A stretch of 64,000 nt of DNA from DSYU01 sp964437595 (lineage in GTDB: Bacteria > Chloroflexota > Anaerolineae > Anaerolineales > Anaerolineaceae), in assembly GCA_964437595.1 (NCBI GenBank), contig CAYTHO010000002.1, positions 62,001-126,000 of the forward strand. Reading direction: 5' to 3'. Numbering within the stretch: the stretch's first letter is position 1; each line of letters opens with the position of its first letter. Positions 36,836 through 44,791 of the stretch are shown here, piece after piece. The position numbers were made by a program, and so were the translations under genes. Below the pieces are notes generated by a model. The model was given only the letters and a program-made list of their open reading frames with translations, made no database searches and was not told the origin of the DNA.

Positions 36836-38432
36836 TCGCCTGACGGCAAACACGCCTGGCAGGCGAGTGGCTGTGACAATAATCATTCTGGCCTGGTGGC
36901 TGGCGCCGCTGGCCTGTTCACGTGCGCTGGTTACCCCGGCGCAGATGACGGCTACAGCAGCTGCGGCCTCTGGCGGATCGGGCGGTTCGCTCAACCAGCA
37001 GCCAAAGGTTACCTTTACCTTATTTAACGCCAACACCGAAACCCAGCCACAGACAACAACTCCTGTCCCCGCCGCAACGAAGGCAGGGCTTGCGCCAACT
37101 CCAACAAAACGCGTCACCCAGGACCCACCAATTCTGTATTATACCCAGGCAGGGGATACCCTCCAGGCGATTGCTTCCCGTTTCAATGTTCTCCCGGAAG
37201 AGATCACCTCTCCGGAAGCGATTAAAACGGAAGGACTTTTAGATCCAGGCATATTATTGTTAATTCCTCCCCGCCTGGGGGAAACCAGTTCCTCAATCCC
37301 GTTAATTCCCGACAGCGAAGTGGTATACTCGCCCTCGGCGCTGGATTTCGACATCGATGTGTTTGTAAAAGAAGCTGGTGGAAAACTTGCCAAAGATTAT
37401 CGAGAATGGCTCGCCAATGGCTGGTATGATGGACCCGGGGTAGTCCGGCGCGTGGCAACAGAGAATTCCATCAACCCGCGCCTGCTGCTGGTAGTTCTCG
37501 AGCGGCAGAGCCACTGGGTCTACGGCCAGCCGCAGTCGCTGGCAGAGACAGATTTCCCCATTGGCTGGTTAAGCATTGAAAACGAAAAGAAAGGGCTGTA
37601 CTATCAACTCAGCTGGGCTGTGCAGCAGTTGAATATCGGCTATTACGGCTGGCGAGATGGCTCTCTGACATCCCTGACCTTTCCGGATGGGAATGAGCTG
37701 CGCCTCGCGCCCGATCTTAATGCTGGAACCGTCGCCCTTCAATACTTGTTTTCGCGGCTCTACACCCAACCGCAGTGGGCGGGCGTTCTTTACGGGCCAG
37801 ATGGTCTGATGACACAATATGAAAATATGTTTGGCAGCCCGTGGCTGCGCGCGCAGTCGGTGGAACCGCTGTTCCCGGCAACCCTCACCCAGCCCACTTT
37901 GGAACTTCCCTTTGCCTCTGGACGCACCTGGAGCCTCACTGGTGGACCGCATTCCGCCTGGGGACCGGGCGGAGCAAACGCCGCCCTTGATTTTGCCCCA
38001 GGTTCCACCATTCATGGCTGTTATGAATCAGAAGATTGGACTACAGCCGTCGCTCCTGGCCTGATTGCTCGCTCAGAAAATGCGCAGGTGCTGCTCGACC
38101 TGGATGGAGATGGCTACGAACAAACTGGGTGGGTCATTCTCTATATGCATATTGCCACGAATGACCGCCTTCCAGCCGGTACCTGGGTGAGCTTGAACGA
38201 TAAGATTGGACATCCGTCTTGCGAAGGTGGGGTAACCACTGGTACGCACGTACACATTGCGCGGAAGTACAATGGTGAGTGGATCTTAGCCGATGGGCCT
38301 ATGCCGTTTGTGTTGAGCGGCTACCAGGCACATGCGGGTTCAAAATTGTATAAAGGCACCCTGACAAAAGGTGAGTCTACCGTATATGCTTCTGATGTGG
38401 GTTCCTTTGAATCCCGCGTAACCCGCCCCTAA
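36789..38432 (+). CDS. LysM and M23-like peptidase lipoprotein, copy 2 of 3
   Basis: A 547-residue paralogue of the preceding gene. I keep TTG 36789 because GGAG (36779-36782) is six bases upstream; this overlaps copy 1 by 47 bases. GTG 36867 is an alternative but leaves a signal peptide without positive charge. Lipobox APLAC (Cys43), a Thr/Pro/Gln-rich linker, a divergent LysM (YTQAGDTLQAIASRFNV, about 118-160), the shared middle region (PDSEVVYSP, NPRLLLVVLERQSHW, NAGTVALQYLF), then the M23-like region with GGPHSAWG, ALDFAP, LDLDGDG, YMH and THVHIA. The same first-His change is seen. Length and order equal those of copies 1 and 3, so these are tandem duplications that have diverged strongly. 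Confidence 0.85.
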   Translation: MKPWKDATLKTRSAGNRLTANTPGRRVAVTIIILAWWLAPLACSRALVTPAQMTATAAAASGGSGGSLNQQPKVTFTLFNANTETQPQTTTPVPAATKAGLAPTPTKRVTQDPPILYYTQAGDTLQAIASRFNVLPEEITSPEAIKTEGLLDPGILLLIPPRLGETSSSIPLIPDSEVVYSPSALDFDIDVFVKEAGGKLAKDYREWLANGWYDGPGVVRRVATENSINPRLLLVVLERQSHWVYGQPQSLAETDFPIGWLSIENEKKGLYYQLSWAVQQLNIGYYGWRDGSLTSLTFPDGNELRLAPDLNAGTVALQYLFSRLYTQPQWAGVLYGPDGLMTQYENMFGSPWLRAQSVEPLFPATLTQPTLELPFASGRTWSLTGGPHSAWGPGGANAALDFAPGSTIHGCYESEDWTTAVAPGLIARSENAQVLLDLDGDGYEQTGWVILYMHIATNDRLPAGTWVSLNDKIGHPSCEGGVTTGTHVHIARKYNGEWILADGPMPFVLSGYQAHAGSKLYKGTLTKGESTVYASDVGSFESRVTRP

Positions 38433-38452
38433 AAGGCACTGCTTTCTTACCC

Positions 38453-38527
38453 GGTGGAATCAGGTATAATCCACCATTATCGTCAGAAAATTAGAGAGTA
38501 AATACGCCCCGTCAGTCGCGGGGTTTT
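38453..38527 (+). promoter_or_regulatory. Promoter-like -10 box in a hairpin, then a terminator-like hairpin just before copy 3
   Basis: GGTGGA (38453-38458) and TCCACC (38470-38475) form a stem whose loop contains most of a TATAAT (38465-38470). Downstream, CCCCG (38507-38511) and CGGGG (38519-38523) form a stem followed by TTTT, ending directly at the ATG 38528. The second hairpin could end transcription from copy 2 or attenuate copy 3; it also hides the ribosome-binding region of copy 3. Confidence 0.45.
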
Positions 38528-40108
38528 ATGCACGCAGCTATGAGCATTAAGTTACACCTTCTTTATTCGGTATTTGCACGGGCAGGCCAGCGCTTGCTTT
38601 ATGTATGCCATCGCGGCCTGGTGTCATCAAGGAAGCTGGTGCTATTCTCGATGGTTCTGACCCTGTTAAGCAGCGCCTGCATGCCAGAACTTCCCACCGA
38701 AGTTCCGCCACAAGGGACCCCTACCCCTATTCCCACCAGCACCCTGCCTCTGCCAACGCCTCTTGCCACCCGTCCTGCCTACCAGCCTGGCGAGTTAGTC
38801 GATTACACGGCACAGATGGGCGATAACCTGCCGGCCCTGGCGGCGCGGTTTAACACCACCATTCCAGAGATCCGCGCGGCCAATCCCATCATTCCAGGCT
38901 CTGCCACCACGATGCCCACTGGCCTGCCGATGAAAATACCCATTTATTACCGGCCATTGTGGGGCAGCCCTTACCAAATCCTCCCAGACAGCCTGTTTAT
39001 CAACGGTCCTGCCCAACGAGGTTTTGACGCGATAACCTGGGTCGATGAGCAGCCCGGCTGGCTGAAGAATTATGTTGCCTCGATGGCAGACCGCAACCGT
39101 CGCGGCGGCGAAGTAGTGGAATACATAGCCAGTATATACAGCGTTAGTCCGCGCCTTCTACTTGCTCTCATTGAATACCAGACGCATGCTCTTACCGATC
39201 CAAACCCACCAGATGAAGAAGAACTCTACCTGTTAGGCAAGGTAAGTTACGCCAACCAGGGCCTTTACCGCCAGCTTGTTTGGGCCGCGGATCTCTTAAA
39301 TCACGGTTACTACAGCTGGCGGTCGGGGAGCTTGCTATCCTTCGAACACCTCGATGGACGTTTGGAGCGTCCCGATCCCTGGCAAAATGCAGCCACCGTA
39401 ACACTTCAATATTACTTTTCGCGTATTATGGATGGTGAAGATTACCAGCGGGCGATTTCCGGCGCTGGGCTGGCTCATACATACCAGGCTCTGTTTGGCG
39501 ACCCTTGGGCCAATATAGAATCGCATATCCCAGGCAGCCTGGAACAGCCCGCTATGCGCCTACCATTCGAACCTGGCCCTGCCTGGGCCTTTACCGGCGG
39601 GCCGCACAATGCCTACGGCGATGAGGTCACCCCTCTAGCTGCCCTCGATTTTGCCCCACCTGCGGATGTCAGCGGTTGCCAGACTTCTGACCAGTGGGCG
39701 ACAGCCCTGGCAGATGGCGTTATCGCGCGCACCGGAACGGCTACGGTGATGCTGGACCTGGATGGCGACGGCGATGATCGCACTGGCTGGGTCATTTATT
39801 ACCTCCATCTTGCAACCGCCAGTATCCCTCCCATGGGAACAAAAATGAAAGCCGGCGACCGCATTGGACACCCATCCTGCGAAGGCGGACGCTCTACAGG
39901 CACGCATGTGCACATTGCCCGAAAATATAACGGTGAGTGGATTGCTGCCGACGGCGTACTGGCATTTAACATGGAAGGATGGGTAGCTCGCAACGGTTCC
40001 GCCCCCTATCAGGGCACATTGTATCGTAATGGCAAGTCGATCAGCGCCTGTGTGTGTTCGGATGCCGCCAGCCAGCTATCTTCTATACCACCGGAAACCG
40101 GGCAGTGA
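38528..40108 (+). CDS. LysM and M23-like peptidase lipoprotein, copy 3 of 3
   Basis: A 526-residue paralogue. From ATG 38528 the first 33 residues are an unusual hydrophobic/basic stretch before the signal segment ending in lipobox LSSAC (Cys51). A GTG at 38621 (VSSRKLVLFS) would give an ordinary lipoprotein start, so the true start is uncertain. A Pro/Thr linker precedes a LysM-like domain (about 95-140), the shared middle region (PDSLFINGP, SPRLLLALIEYQTH, NAATVTLQYYF), then the M23-like region with GGPHNAYG, ALDFAP, LDLDGDGDD, YLH and THVHIARKYNGEW. The first zinc-ligand position is again not His. Unlike copy 2 it has its own promoter-like region upstream. Confidence 0.85.
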   Translation: MHAAMSIKLHLLYSVFARAGQRLLYVCHRGLVSSRKLVLFSMVLTLLSSACMPELPTEVPPQGTPTPIPTSTLPLPTPLATRPAYQPGELVDYTAQMGDNLPALAARFNTTIPEIRAANPIIPGSATTMPTGLPMKIPIYYRPLWGSPYQILPDSLFINGPAQRGFDAITWVDEQPGWLKNYVASMADRNRRGGEVVEYIASIYSVSPRLLLALIEYQTHALTDPNPPDEEELYLLGKVSYANQGLYRQLVWAADLLNHGYYSWRSGSLLSFEHLDGRLERPDPWQNAATVTLQYYFSRIMDGEDYQRAISGAGLAHTYQALFGDPWANIESHIPGSLEQPAMRLPFEPGPAWAFTGGPHNAYGDEVTPLAALDFAPPADVSGCQTSDQWATALADGVIARTGTATVMLDLDGDGDDRTGWVIYYLHLATASIPPMGTKMKAGDRIGHPSCEGGRSTGTHVHIARKYNGEWIAADGVLAFNMEGWVARNGSAPYQGTLYRNGKSISACVCSDAASQLSSIPPETGQ

Positions 40109-40111
40109 GCA

Positions 40112-40155
40112 AATAAAGCTGCCAACACCATAGAGTAGCTGCTGGTGGCTTTATT
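40112..40155. terminator. Hairpin between convergent genes
   Basis: AATAAAGC (40112-40119) pairs with GCTTTATT (40148-40155), and CCA/TGG extend the stem inward. Located between the ends of the plus-strand copy 3 gene and the minus-strand osmC gene, it could serve both directions. Confidence 0.5.
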
Positions 40156-40167
40156 CATTCTAATTTA

Positions 40168-40590
40168 TTAGGCTTCTGCTTCTAATATCGTGATTTTATG
40201 TTCAATCTGCGCTACTTTGCCCAGCATTGCTGAAGCCGGACAGTAAACCTCCGCTGAAAGTTCAACCGAGCGTTCGACAGCAGCCCGGTCAATGTTGTGC
40301 CCGGTGACAATATACTCTACAACGATGCGAGTGAATATACGCGGATGCTGTTCAGCTCGTTCTGCCTGAGCGCGTACCTCAAAATGGGTTACTTCCTGCC
40401 GTTTCTTTTTCAGGATCGAGATCACGTCCATTGCAGTACACCCAGCCAGGCCAGTGAGCAGTAACTCCATTGGGCTAAAACCACTTTCGTCCCCGCCAAA
40501 TGCTGCCACTGTGTCTAGCGGCATAGTAAACGCACCTGAAGCAGATCCTTCGAAAGCCATACGGCCTTTCCATGTCACCTTCGCTTCCAT
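40168..40590 (-). CDS. OsmC/Ohr-family peroxiredoxin
   Basis: A 140-residue protein starting at ATG 40590, where a strong AGGGAGGG site lies just upstream; in-frame codons further upstream are ignored. The two conserved cysteines are Cys51 (GLAGCTAMDV) and Cys117 (VYCPAS), the pair that reduces organic hydroperoxides in OsmC/Ohr proteins. The YhfA-like OsmC subgroup fits the short N-terminus. It lies 83 bases after a glutaredoxin-like disulfide oxidoreductase on the same strand, which suggests a small redox-defence unit in which that protein could reduce it; that link is inference. Confidence 0.92.
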   Translation of the reverse strand: MEAKVTWKGRMAFEGSASGAFTMPLDTVAAFGGDESGFSPMELLLTGLAGCTAMDVISILKKKRQEVTHFEVRAQAERAEQHPRIFTRIVVEYIVTGHNIDRAAVERSVELSAEVYCPASAMLGKVAQIEHKITILEAEA

Positions 40591-40673
40591 TTCAACCCTC
40601 CCTGGTTTGAGTATAGACCTATGGCGAGCGCGGCGGCACACCTTCTGGCAACCAGCGCGCGGTGATCCAAGGC

Positions 40674-41357
40674 TTATTTTACGATAGATTGCTTCAATGC
40701 TTCACGAATCTGCTCAACCAGGTCTTCCTCCGAAGCTGAACCAACAATCGTACCGGCGCCCATATTAATTGTCGTTTGAGGTACGCCCGATACAGAGAAC
40801 TGGTCCGCCAGATTTGGGAACTCCATTGCTTCGACCATCTCAGCCTCTACCAGCGGGCTTTCCAGGGCAAATTGGTGGGCCAGCACCACTGACCGCGGGC
40901 AATAAGGGCAGGTTGGCGTTACGAACACCTGCAGATGCACCGGTTGGGTAAGCTCTTTTAAAAACTGTCGCGTCTCCGGTCTCAAGTTCGAATCGCGCCG
41001 CGCAACCAGGATCAGATCATTAATCAGCGATGCAAACTCGTGCTCTGCAGGGAGGCCCATATAACGAATGCCGTAATCAATGATCTGGTCACCATCTCTT
41101 CCTGCCAGAACGAAAGCCGGGGTGGCATCCACCTTATACTGGCGAGCCAAATCGGCATCTTTTTCAATATCATACACTTGTAAATCAAGCTGGTTAGAAA
41201 GCCCGCTGACCTCTTCTAACAATTGCTGCGTTTCACTGCAGTACATGCAGCGGTCTTTATCACTGCTACTCCAAAGAAGGATCAACACCGGGTTGGGCAG
41301 TTCCCCAAACGCTTCTCGTACCTGGTTCTTGATATTATCATCCAGTAGATTTGCCAT
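40674..41357 (-). CDS. Glutaredoxin-like protein disulfide oxidoreductase with two thioredoxin folds
   Basis: A 227-residue cytoplasmic protein made of two thioredoxin-fold units. Active sites are Cys37-Met-Tyr-Cys40 in the first half and Cys150-Pro-Tyr-Cys153 in the second; cis-proline segments DATPAF (about 78-83) and SGVPQT follow each. This is the layout of the PDO family of thermophilic archaea and bacteria, where the C-terminal CPYC is the main redox site. The first CMYC is a less common variant. GGAG precedes the ATG. It is followed on the same strand by the OsmC gene. Confidence 0.9.
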   Translation of the reverse strand: MANLLDDNIKNQVREAFGELPNPVLILLWSSSDKDRCMYCSETQQLLEEVSGLSNQLDLQVYDIEKDADLARQYKVDATPAFVLAGRDGDQIIDYGIRYMGLPAEHEFASLINDLILVARRDSNLRPETRQFLKELTQPVHLQVFVTPTCPYCPRSVVLAHQFALESPLVEAEMVEAMEFPNLADQFSVSGVPQTTINMGAGTIVGSASEEDLVEQIREALKQSIVK

Positions 41358-41417
41358 TCTAACTCCAAGTATAGAAATAATATAAATAGATCACGTACAG
41401 CTATCTTTTAGACGCAA

Positions 41418-41445
41418 AACGCGCGATTTGGTTACATCGCGCGTT
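41418..41445 (-). terminator. Rho-independent terminator of the selA-tsaD-sigma operon
   Basis: AACGCGCGAT (41418-41427) and ATCGCGCGTT (41436-41445) form a 10-bp GC-rich stem with an 8-base loop. Read on the minus strand it is followed by TTTTGCG. It lies 28 bases after the anti-sigma gene stop. Confidence 0.8.
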
Positions 41446-41473
41446 AATAAAAATTCCATATATCTTCGTTCGG

Positions 41474-41803
41474 TTACTTCAAAAAATCTTCCAGATTCAG
41501 GCGTAAAAACAGGCGTTCGCGGACATCAGCAGGTATGTGGGTCTCCTCGCCCGTTCCATGGTACAACTCGACCGTTTTTCTCATAGTATCTACCACGATG
41601 CGGCAGCGTTGGCAGTCTTTCATATGGCGTTCGAGCTCAGCGCACAATTGTCCATCGAGGTTTCCATCAACATATTCACCTAATGATGAAAGTAGCTTCC
41701 GGCAGCTATCGTGATCATCGCACTCATCCATGTAATGACCATGAGTCTCGGGTAAATGCGCCTGTTCAATATTCGATTCCTTCTTTCCAGTTCGCTTACT
41801 CAT
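41474..41803 (-). CDS. Zinc-finger anti-sigma factor
   Basis: A 109-residue protein. I start it at ATG 41803, which overlaps the stop of the sigma-factor gene (AATGAGTAA), so the pair is translationally coupled; the longer in-frame extension is rejected. The anti-sigma zinc motif HxxxCxxC is at His60, Cys64, Cys67, preceded by Cys54 and by Cys34 in CRKLLSSLGEYVDG, the typical opening of ZAS-domain proteins. No membrane segment is present, so it is a soluble anti-sigma factor. By analogy with RsrA-type proteins it may release its sigma factor on oxidation or zinc loss. Confidence 0.88.
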   Translation of the reverse strand: MSKRTGKKESNIEQAHLPETHGHYMDECDDHDSCRKLLSSLGEYVDGNLDGQLCAELERHMKDCQRCRIVVDTMRKTVELYHGTGEETHIPADVRERLFLRLNLEDFLK

Positions 41804-42428
41804 TAGGCAACCTTTCCCCATCCGGCTTAGCCGCCAACCGCTCGGCATAATACACAGACAACACCTCTCGTAGCTTCAATCGCGCGCGGAGCAGACGAGT
41901 TTTAATGGCTGCTTCCGTCAGGCCAAGTGTATCTGCTGCCTCTTTCACAGACAACCCCTCGATGTCTCGTAGAACAAATACTGCTCTCAGCGCTGGGGTT
42001 AAGCTCTGGATAGCTTTGTCAAGGAACCCACGCGCCTCTGCGGATAACAAATCACCTTCTGGCATACAGCACCAATCAACGATCTCGACCGGCTCCGTGT
42101 CGCCCTCTCCATCATCTTGCTCCATTTCAACAGAGACGGCTTCTGGTCGCCGCTTGCGCACCAACATCAATGCCTCATTTACCGCAATGCGATACAACCA
42201 GGTTGATAGGCTGGAACGTCCTTCAAATGATGGCAGAGCACGCAGCACTTTGATGAAAGTATCTTGAAGAACATCCTCAGCATCCTGCGGATCATTGAGA
42301 ATCTTTAAGGCCAGCCGGTAAATGCGGTCGGAATACGTCTCCACCAGGCGAGCGAATTCTGATCGATCACCGGCACGAAGCGCAGGCAGCGAAAGCTCAG
42401 GGTCCTGATTCTGAATGTTCTTCTTCAT
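41796..42428 (-). CDS. ECF-family RNA polymerase sigma factor
   Basis: A 210-residue protein from ATG 42428, with GAGGG eight bases upstream; the TTG five codons earlier is less likely. Region 2 (YSDRIYRLALKIL, then DAEDVLQDTFIKVLRALPSF and STWLYRIAVN) and region 4 (LTPALRAVFVLRDIEGLSVKEAADTLGLTEAAIKTRLLRAR) are complete. There is no region 1.1 or 3, as expected for ECF sigma factors. It overlaps its zinc-finger anti-sigma gene and lies 31 bases after tsaD, in the same operon as selA and an M24 peptidase. Its regulon cannot be read here; I see no obvious autoregulated ECF promoter immediately upstream. Confidence 0.95.
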   Translation of the reverse strand: MKKNIQNQDPELSLPALRAGDRSEFARLVETYSDRIYRLALKILNDPQDAEDVLQDTFIKVLRALPSFEGRSSLSTWLYRIAVNEALMLVRKRRPEAVSVEMEQDDGEGDTEPVEIVDWCCMPEGDLLSAEARGFLDKAIQSLTPALRAVFVLRDIEGLSVKEAADTLGLTEAAIKTRLLRARLKLREVLSVYYAERLAAKPDGERLPNE

Positions 42429-42459
42429 TAGATGATCCCTCAAACAAAAAGGTTACATC

Positions 42460-43512
42460 TCATGAAAGCGGCCAGGTAGGCATCACATCCAGGTTGAGCG
42501 GATCGTGCTGCCCAAGCGCGTAGCGGTAGTATCCCGCCGCTGCAATCATCGCGGCATTATCAGTACACAGCGAAAACGCCGGGATGTGCACGGGGAATTC
42601 CTTCTGTGATAGAAACGCCTCGCGCAGGGCGCGGTTTGCCGAAACGCCGCCAGCTACCAGGATTTCTTTCGCATGAAAAGCTCTCGCCGCGGCAACCGTC
42701 TTACTGACCAGCACTTCTACCACTGCTGCCTGGAAGCTGGCCGCCAGGTCTTCAATCGGCAGCCCGCGCTGATTGGTTTCTATCTCCCGCACAAGTCGCA
42801 ATACGGCTGTCTTCAAGCCGCTAAAAGAGAAATTCCAGGTACCTTCCAGACGCGCACGGGGGAAGTTAAAAGCCTGCGGGTTTCCGTTAAGCGCAGCTTT
42901 TTCAATGGATGGCCCCCCCGGATAAGGAAGACCCAGCAGGCGGGCTACCTTGTCAAAAGCTTCGCCGGCTGCATCATCCAGAGTGCTTCCCAGACGTTTG
43001 TAGTTCAGGTGCTCCGATATGAGGTTGAGCTCGCTGTGTCCGCCAGAGACCAGCAGAGCCAGCAGCGGGAACTGCGGCTCAGGCGGTGGCTCCTGGCCTG
43101 CTGCTTCCGCCGGGTACACCCACGCCGAGTATATATGCCCTTCGAGGTGGTTTACTCCAATCAGCGGCAAGTTTCTGGCCAGCGCCAGTCCTTTGGCCGT
43201 ATTCATCCCTACCACCAGAGAACCAGCCAACCCCGGGCCGCGTGTTACCGCTATCGCATCCAGGTCCGACAGGCTCATGTGCGCCTGCTGAAGCGCTTGC
43301 TCGATCACTGCGTAGATGGTGCGGATATGCTGGCGCGAGGCGACCTCGGGGAAAACGCCGCCGTACTGTGCGTGTAGATCGATCTGCGAGGCAACGACAC
43401 TCGACAACAGCACCCGTCCATTTTCGAGCACAGCTGCCGCCGTTTCGTCGCACGAGCTCTCAATGCCCAGGATACGGGCCGGAGGAAGGGGAATATTTTC
43501 TACTTGTTCCAT
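42460..43512 (-). CDS. tsaD: tRNA N6-adenosine threonylcarbamoyltransferase
   Basis: A 350-residue ASKHA-fold enzyme that attaches threonylcarbamoyl to A37 of ANN-decoding tRNAs with TsaB and TsaE. Motifs: ILGIESSCDETAAAV at the N-terminus, the iron ligands His122 and His126 in NHLEGH, VSGGHSEL, and the C-terminal CTDNAAMIAAAGYYRY. Length is the usual 340-350. It starts 5 bases after the M24 peptidase gene and is followed by the ECF sigma gene. The other t6A genes are not in the window. Confidence 0.97.
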   Translation of the reverse strand: MEQVENIPLPPARILGIESSCDETAAAVLENGRVLLSSVVASQIDLHAQYGGVFPEVASRQHIRTIYAVIEQALQQAHMSLSDLDAIAVTRGPGLAGSLVVGMNTAKGLALARNLPLIGVNHLEGHIYSAWVYPAEAAGQEPPPEPQFPLLALLVSGGHSELNLISEHLNYKRLGSTLDDAAGEAFDKVARLLGLPYPGGPSIEKAALNGNPQAFNFPRARLEGTWNFSFSGLKTAVLRLVREIETNQRGLPIEDLAASFQAAVVEVLVSKTVAAARAFHAKEILVAGGVSANRALREAFLSQKEFPVHIPAFSLCTDNAAMIAAAGYYRYALGQHDPLNLDVMPTWPLS

Positions 43513-43517
43513 TTCAC

Positions 43518-44753
43518 CTACTTCATTTTGAGTATCAAGTCGTATGGATACTCTGCCAGTATTTCTATCGCTCCATCTGGGCGTACATAAACAGTATCTT
43601 CCAGACGCACGCCCAAACCACGCTCTGGGTAGTATAAACCTGGCTCCACCGTAAGAATGCTGCCCGGCGCCAGTATATCTTCCACCATGGCGGACGATCC
43701 GCTGAAGGGGCGCTCATGGACACGCAGGCCCAACCCGTGCCCAACACTGTGCACGTAGCCCTCTTCAGTTTCGGGCTGGTTCAGTACGGTGGGATGGCCC
43801 ATCTCCTCAAACATCTCGCAGGTGAGACGCTGATATTCATAGAAGCGCTCACCCGGCTTCATTTCATTTAGCAAATTGTGAAAGACGGTTTTTACCTGCT
43901 CATAGATTACCTGTACCGGCTCAGGAGCGTACCCCAGGCACCAGGTGCGGGTGAAATCATAAAAATAGCCCCCTCCGGCTTCACAGGGAAATATGTCAAA
44001 CACAATCGGCCTGCCCAGTCGGATCACCTCGTTTGGATCGCCGCTGGAGTGCGGCACGCCAGCATCTCGCCCGATGGCAAAAATAGTTCCCTCCGGATTC
44101 TCCGCGCCGCGTTCGGCCAGCCACAGGTTGATCAACCCCTTAACCTGACCGATAGTCACCGGTTTTCCATCAGAGCCGATCAGAGCCTCATCTTCGCTAA
44201 CCTTCTGGCTGGTAAGGAAGTCCGCTACCTTGCCAACCACCTCCGTTGTAACTTTGCCCATCCTACGGATGCGCTCGACCTCTGCTTCATCCTTGGTAAA
44301 CATCGCTGCACCCAGGATAGCCCCACCAACATCCCCAACCAGGGCAATTTCGGGCAGGCGCCGCTGTAATTCAGTGAAAATGGGAAAGGCTGTACTGAGA
44401 TCAGCCATGCCGTACAGCGCAATACGCCCATTGGTGATGTCCATGTCGGCCAGCATGCGGCAGTAGCGGATGGCTGCGGCCTCGACCCGGTTGCCCTTCG
44501 TTTCTTTCAGATACTCCATGATTGGATAGTTGGAAAAACTGCGCGTGGCAAGCCCGGTCTTTGCCGCTTCATCGCGTTCCATCGAAGCATGAAACAGCAC
44601 TGCCGGCTCACCGCGTTTTTTAATCAGATCAGCGCCGGTCAGGTGCGCGCCTCCGGTCAGATATACCATCCCGGGGTTATGATCGCCTGGACCTACTACC
44701 AGCAGAGCATCAATATTATTGGCCTGCATCATCGCATCGATATCACTTTTCAC
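43518..44753 (-). CDS. M24-family metallopeptidase (Xaa-Pro aminopeptidase-like)
   Basis: A 411-residue protein from GTG 44753 (GGAG upstream). An N-terminal creatinase-type domain is followed by the pita-bread catalytic domain. All five metal ligands are visible: Asp in VFDIFPCEA, Asp in YDFTRTW, His in HSVGHGLG, Glu in TVEPGLY and Glu in VRLEDTV. The HERPF motif after the His box is typical of Xaa-Pro dipeptidases. Expected to remove N-terminal residues before proline in the cytoplasm. It sits between selA (38 bases) and tsaD (5 bases). Confidence 0.92.
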   Translation of the reverse strand: MKSDIDAMMQANNIDALLVVGPGDHNPGMVYLTGGAHLTGADLIKKRGEPAVLFHASMERDEAAKTGLATRSFSNYPIMEYLKETKGNRVEAAAIRYCRMLADMDITNGRIALYGMADLSTAFPIFTELQRRLPEIALVGDVGGAILGAAMFTKDEAEVERIRRMGKVTTEVVGKVADFLTSQKVSEDEALIGSDGKPVTIGQVKGLINLWLAERGAENPEGTIFAIGRDAGVPHSSGDPNEVIRLGRPIVFDIFPCEAGGGYFYDFTRTWCLGYAPEPVQVIYEQVKTVFHNLLNEMKPGERFYEYQRLTCEMFEEMGHPTVLNQPETEEGYVHSVGHGLGLRVHERPFSGSSAMVEDILAPGSILTVEPGLYYPERGLGVRLEDTVYVRPDGAIEILAEYPYDLILKMK

Positions 44754-44791
44754 AGTATCTGGTCTCCGTTATCGTATTTCTCGCTTGAGGA

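Noticed and set aside
42673..43377. A 234-codon plus-strand ORF opposite tsaD
   Set aside because: tsaD is a certain gene on the other strand; this is a codon-bias shadow.
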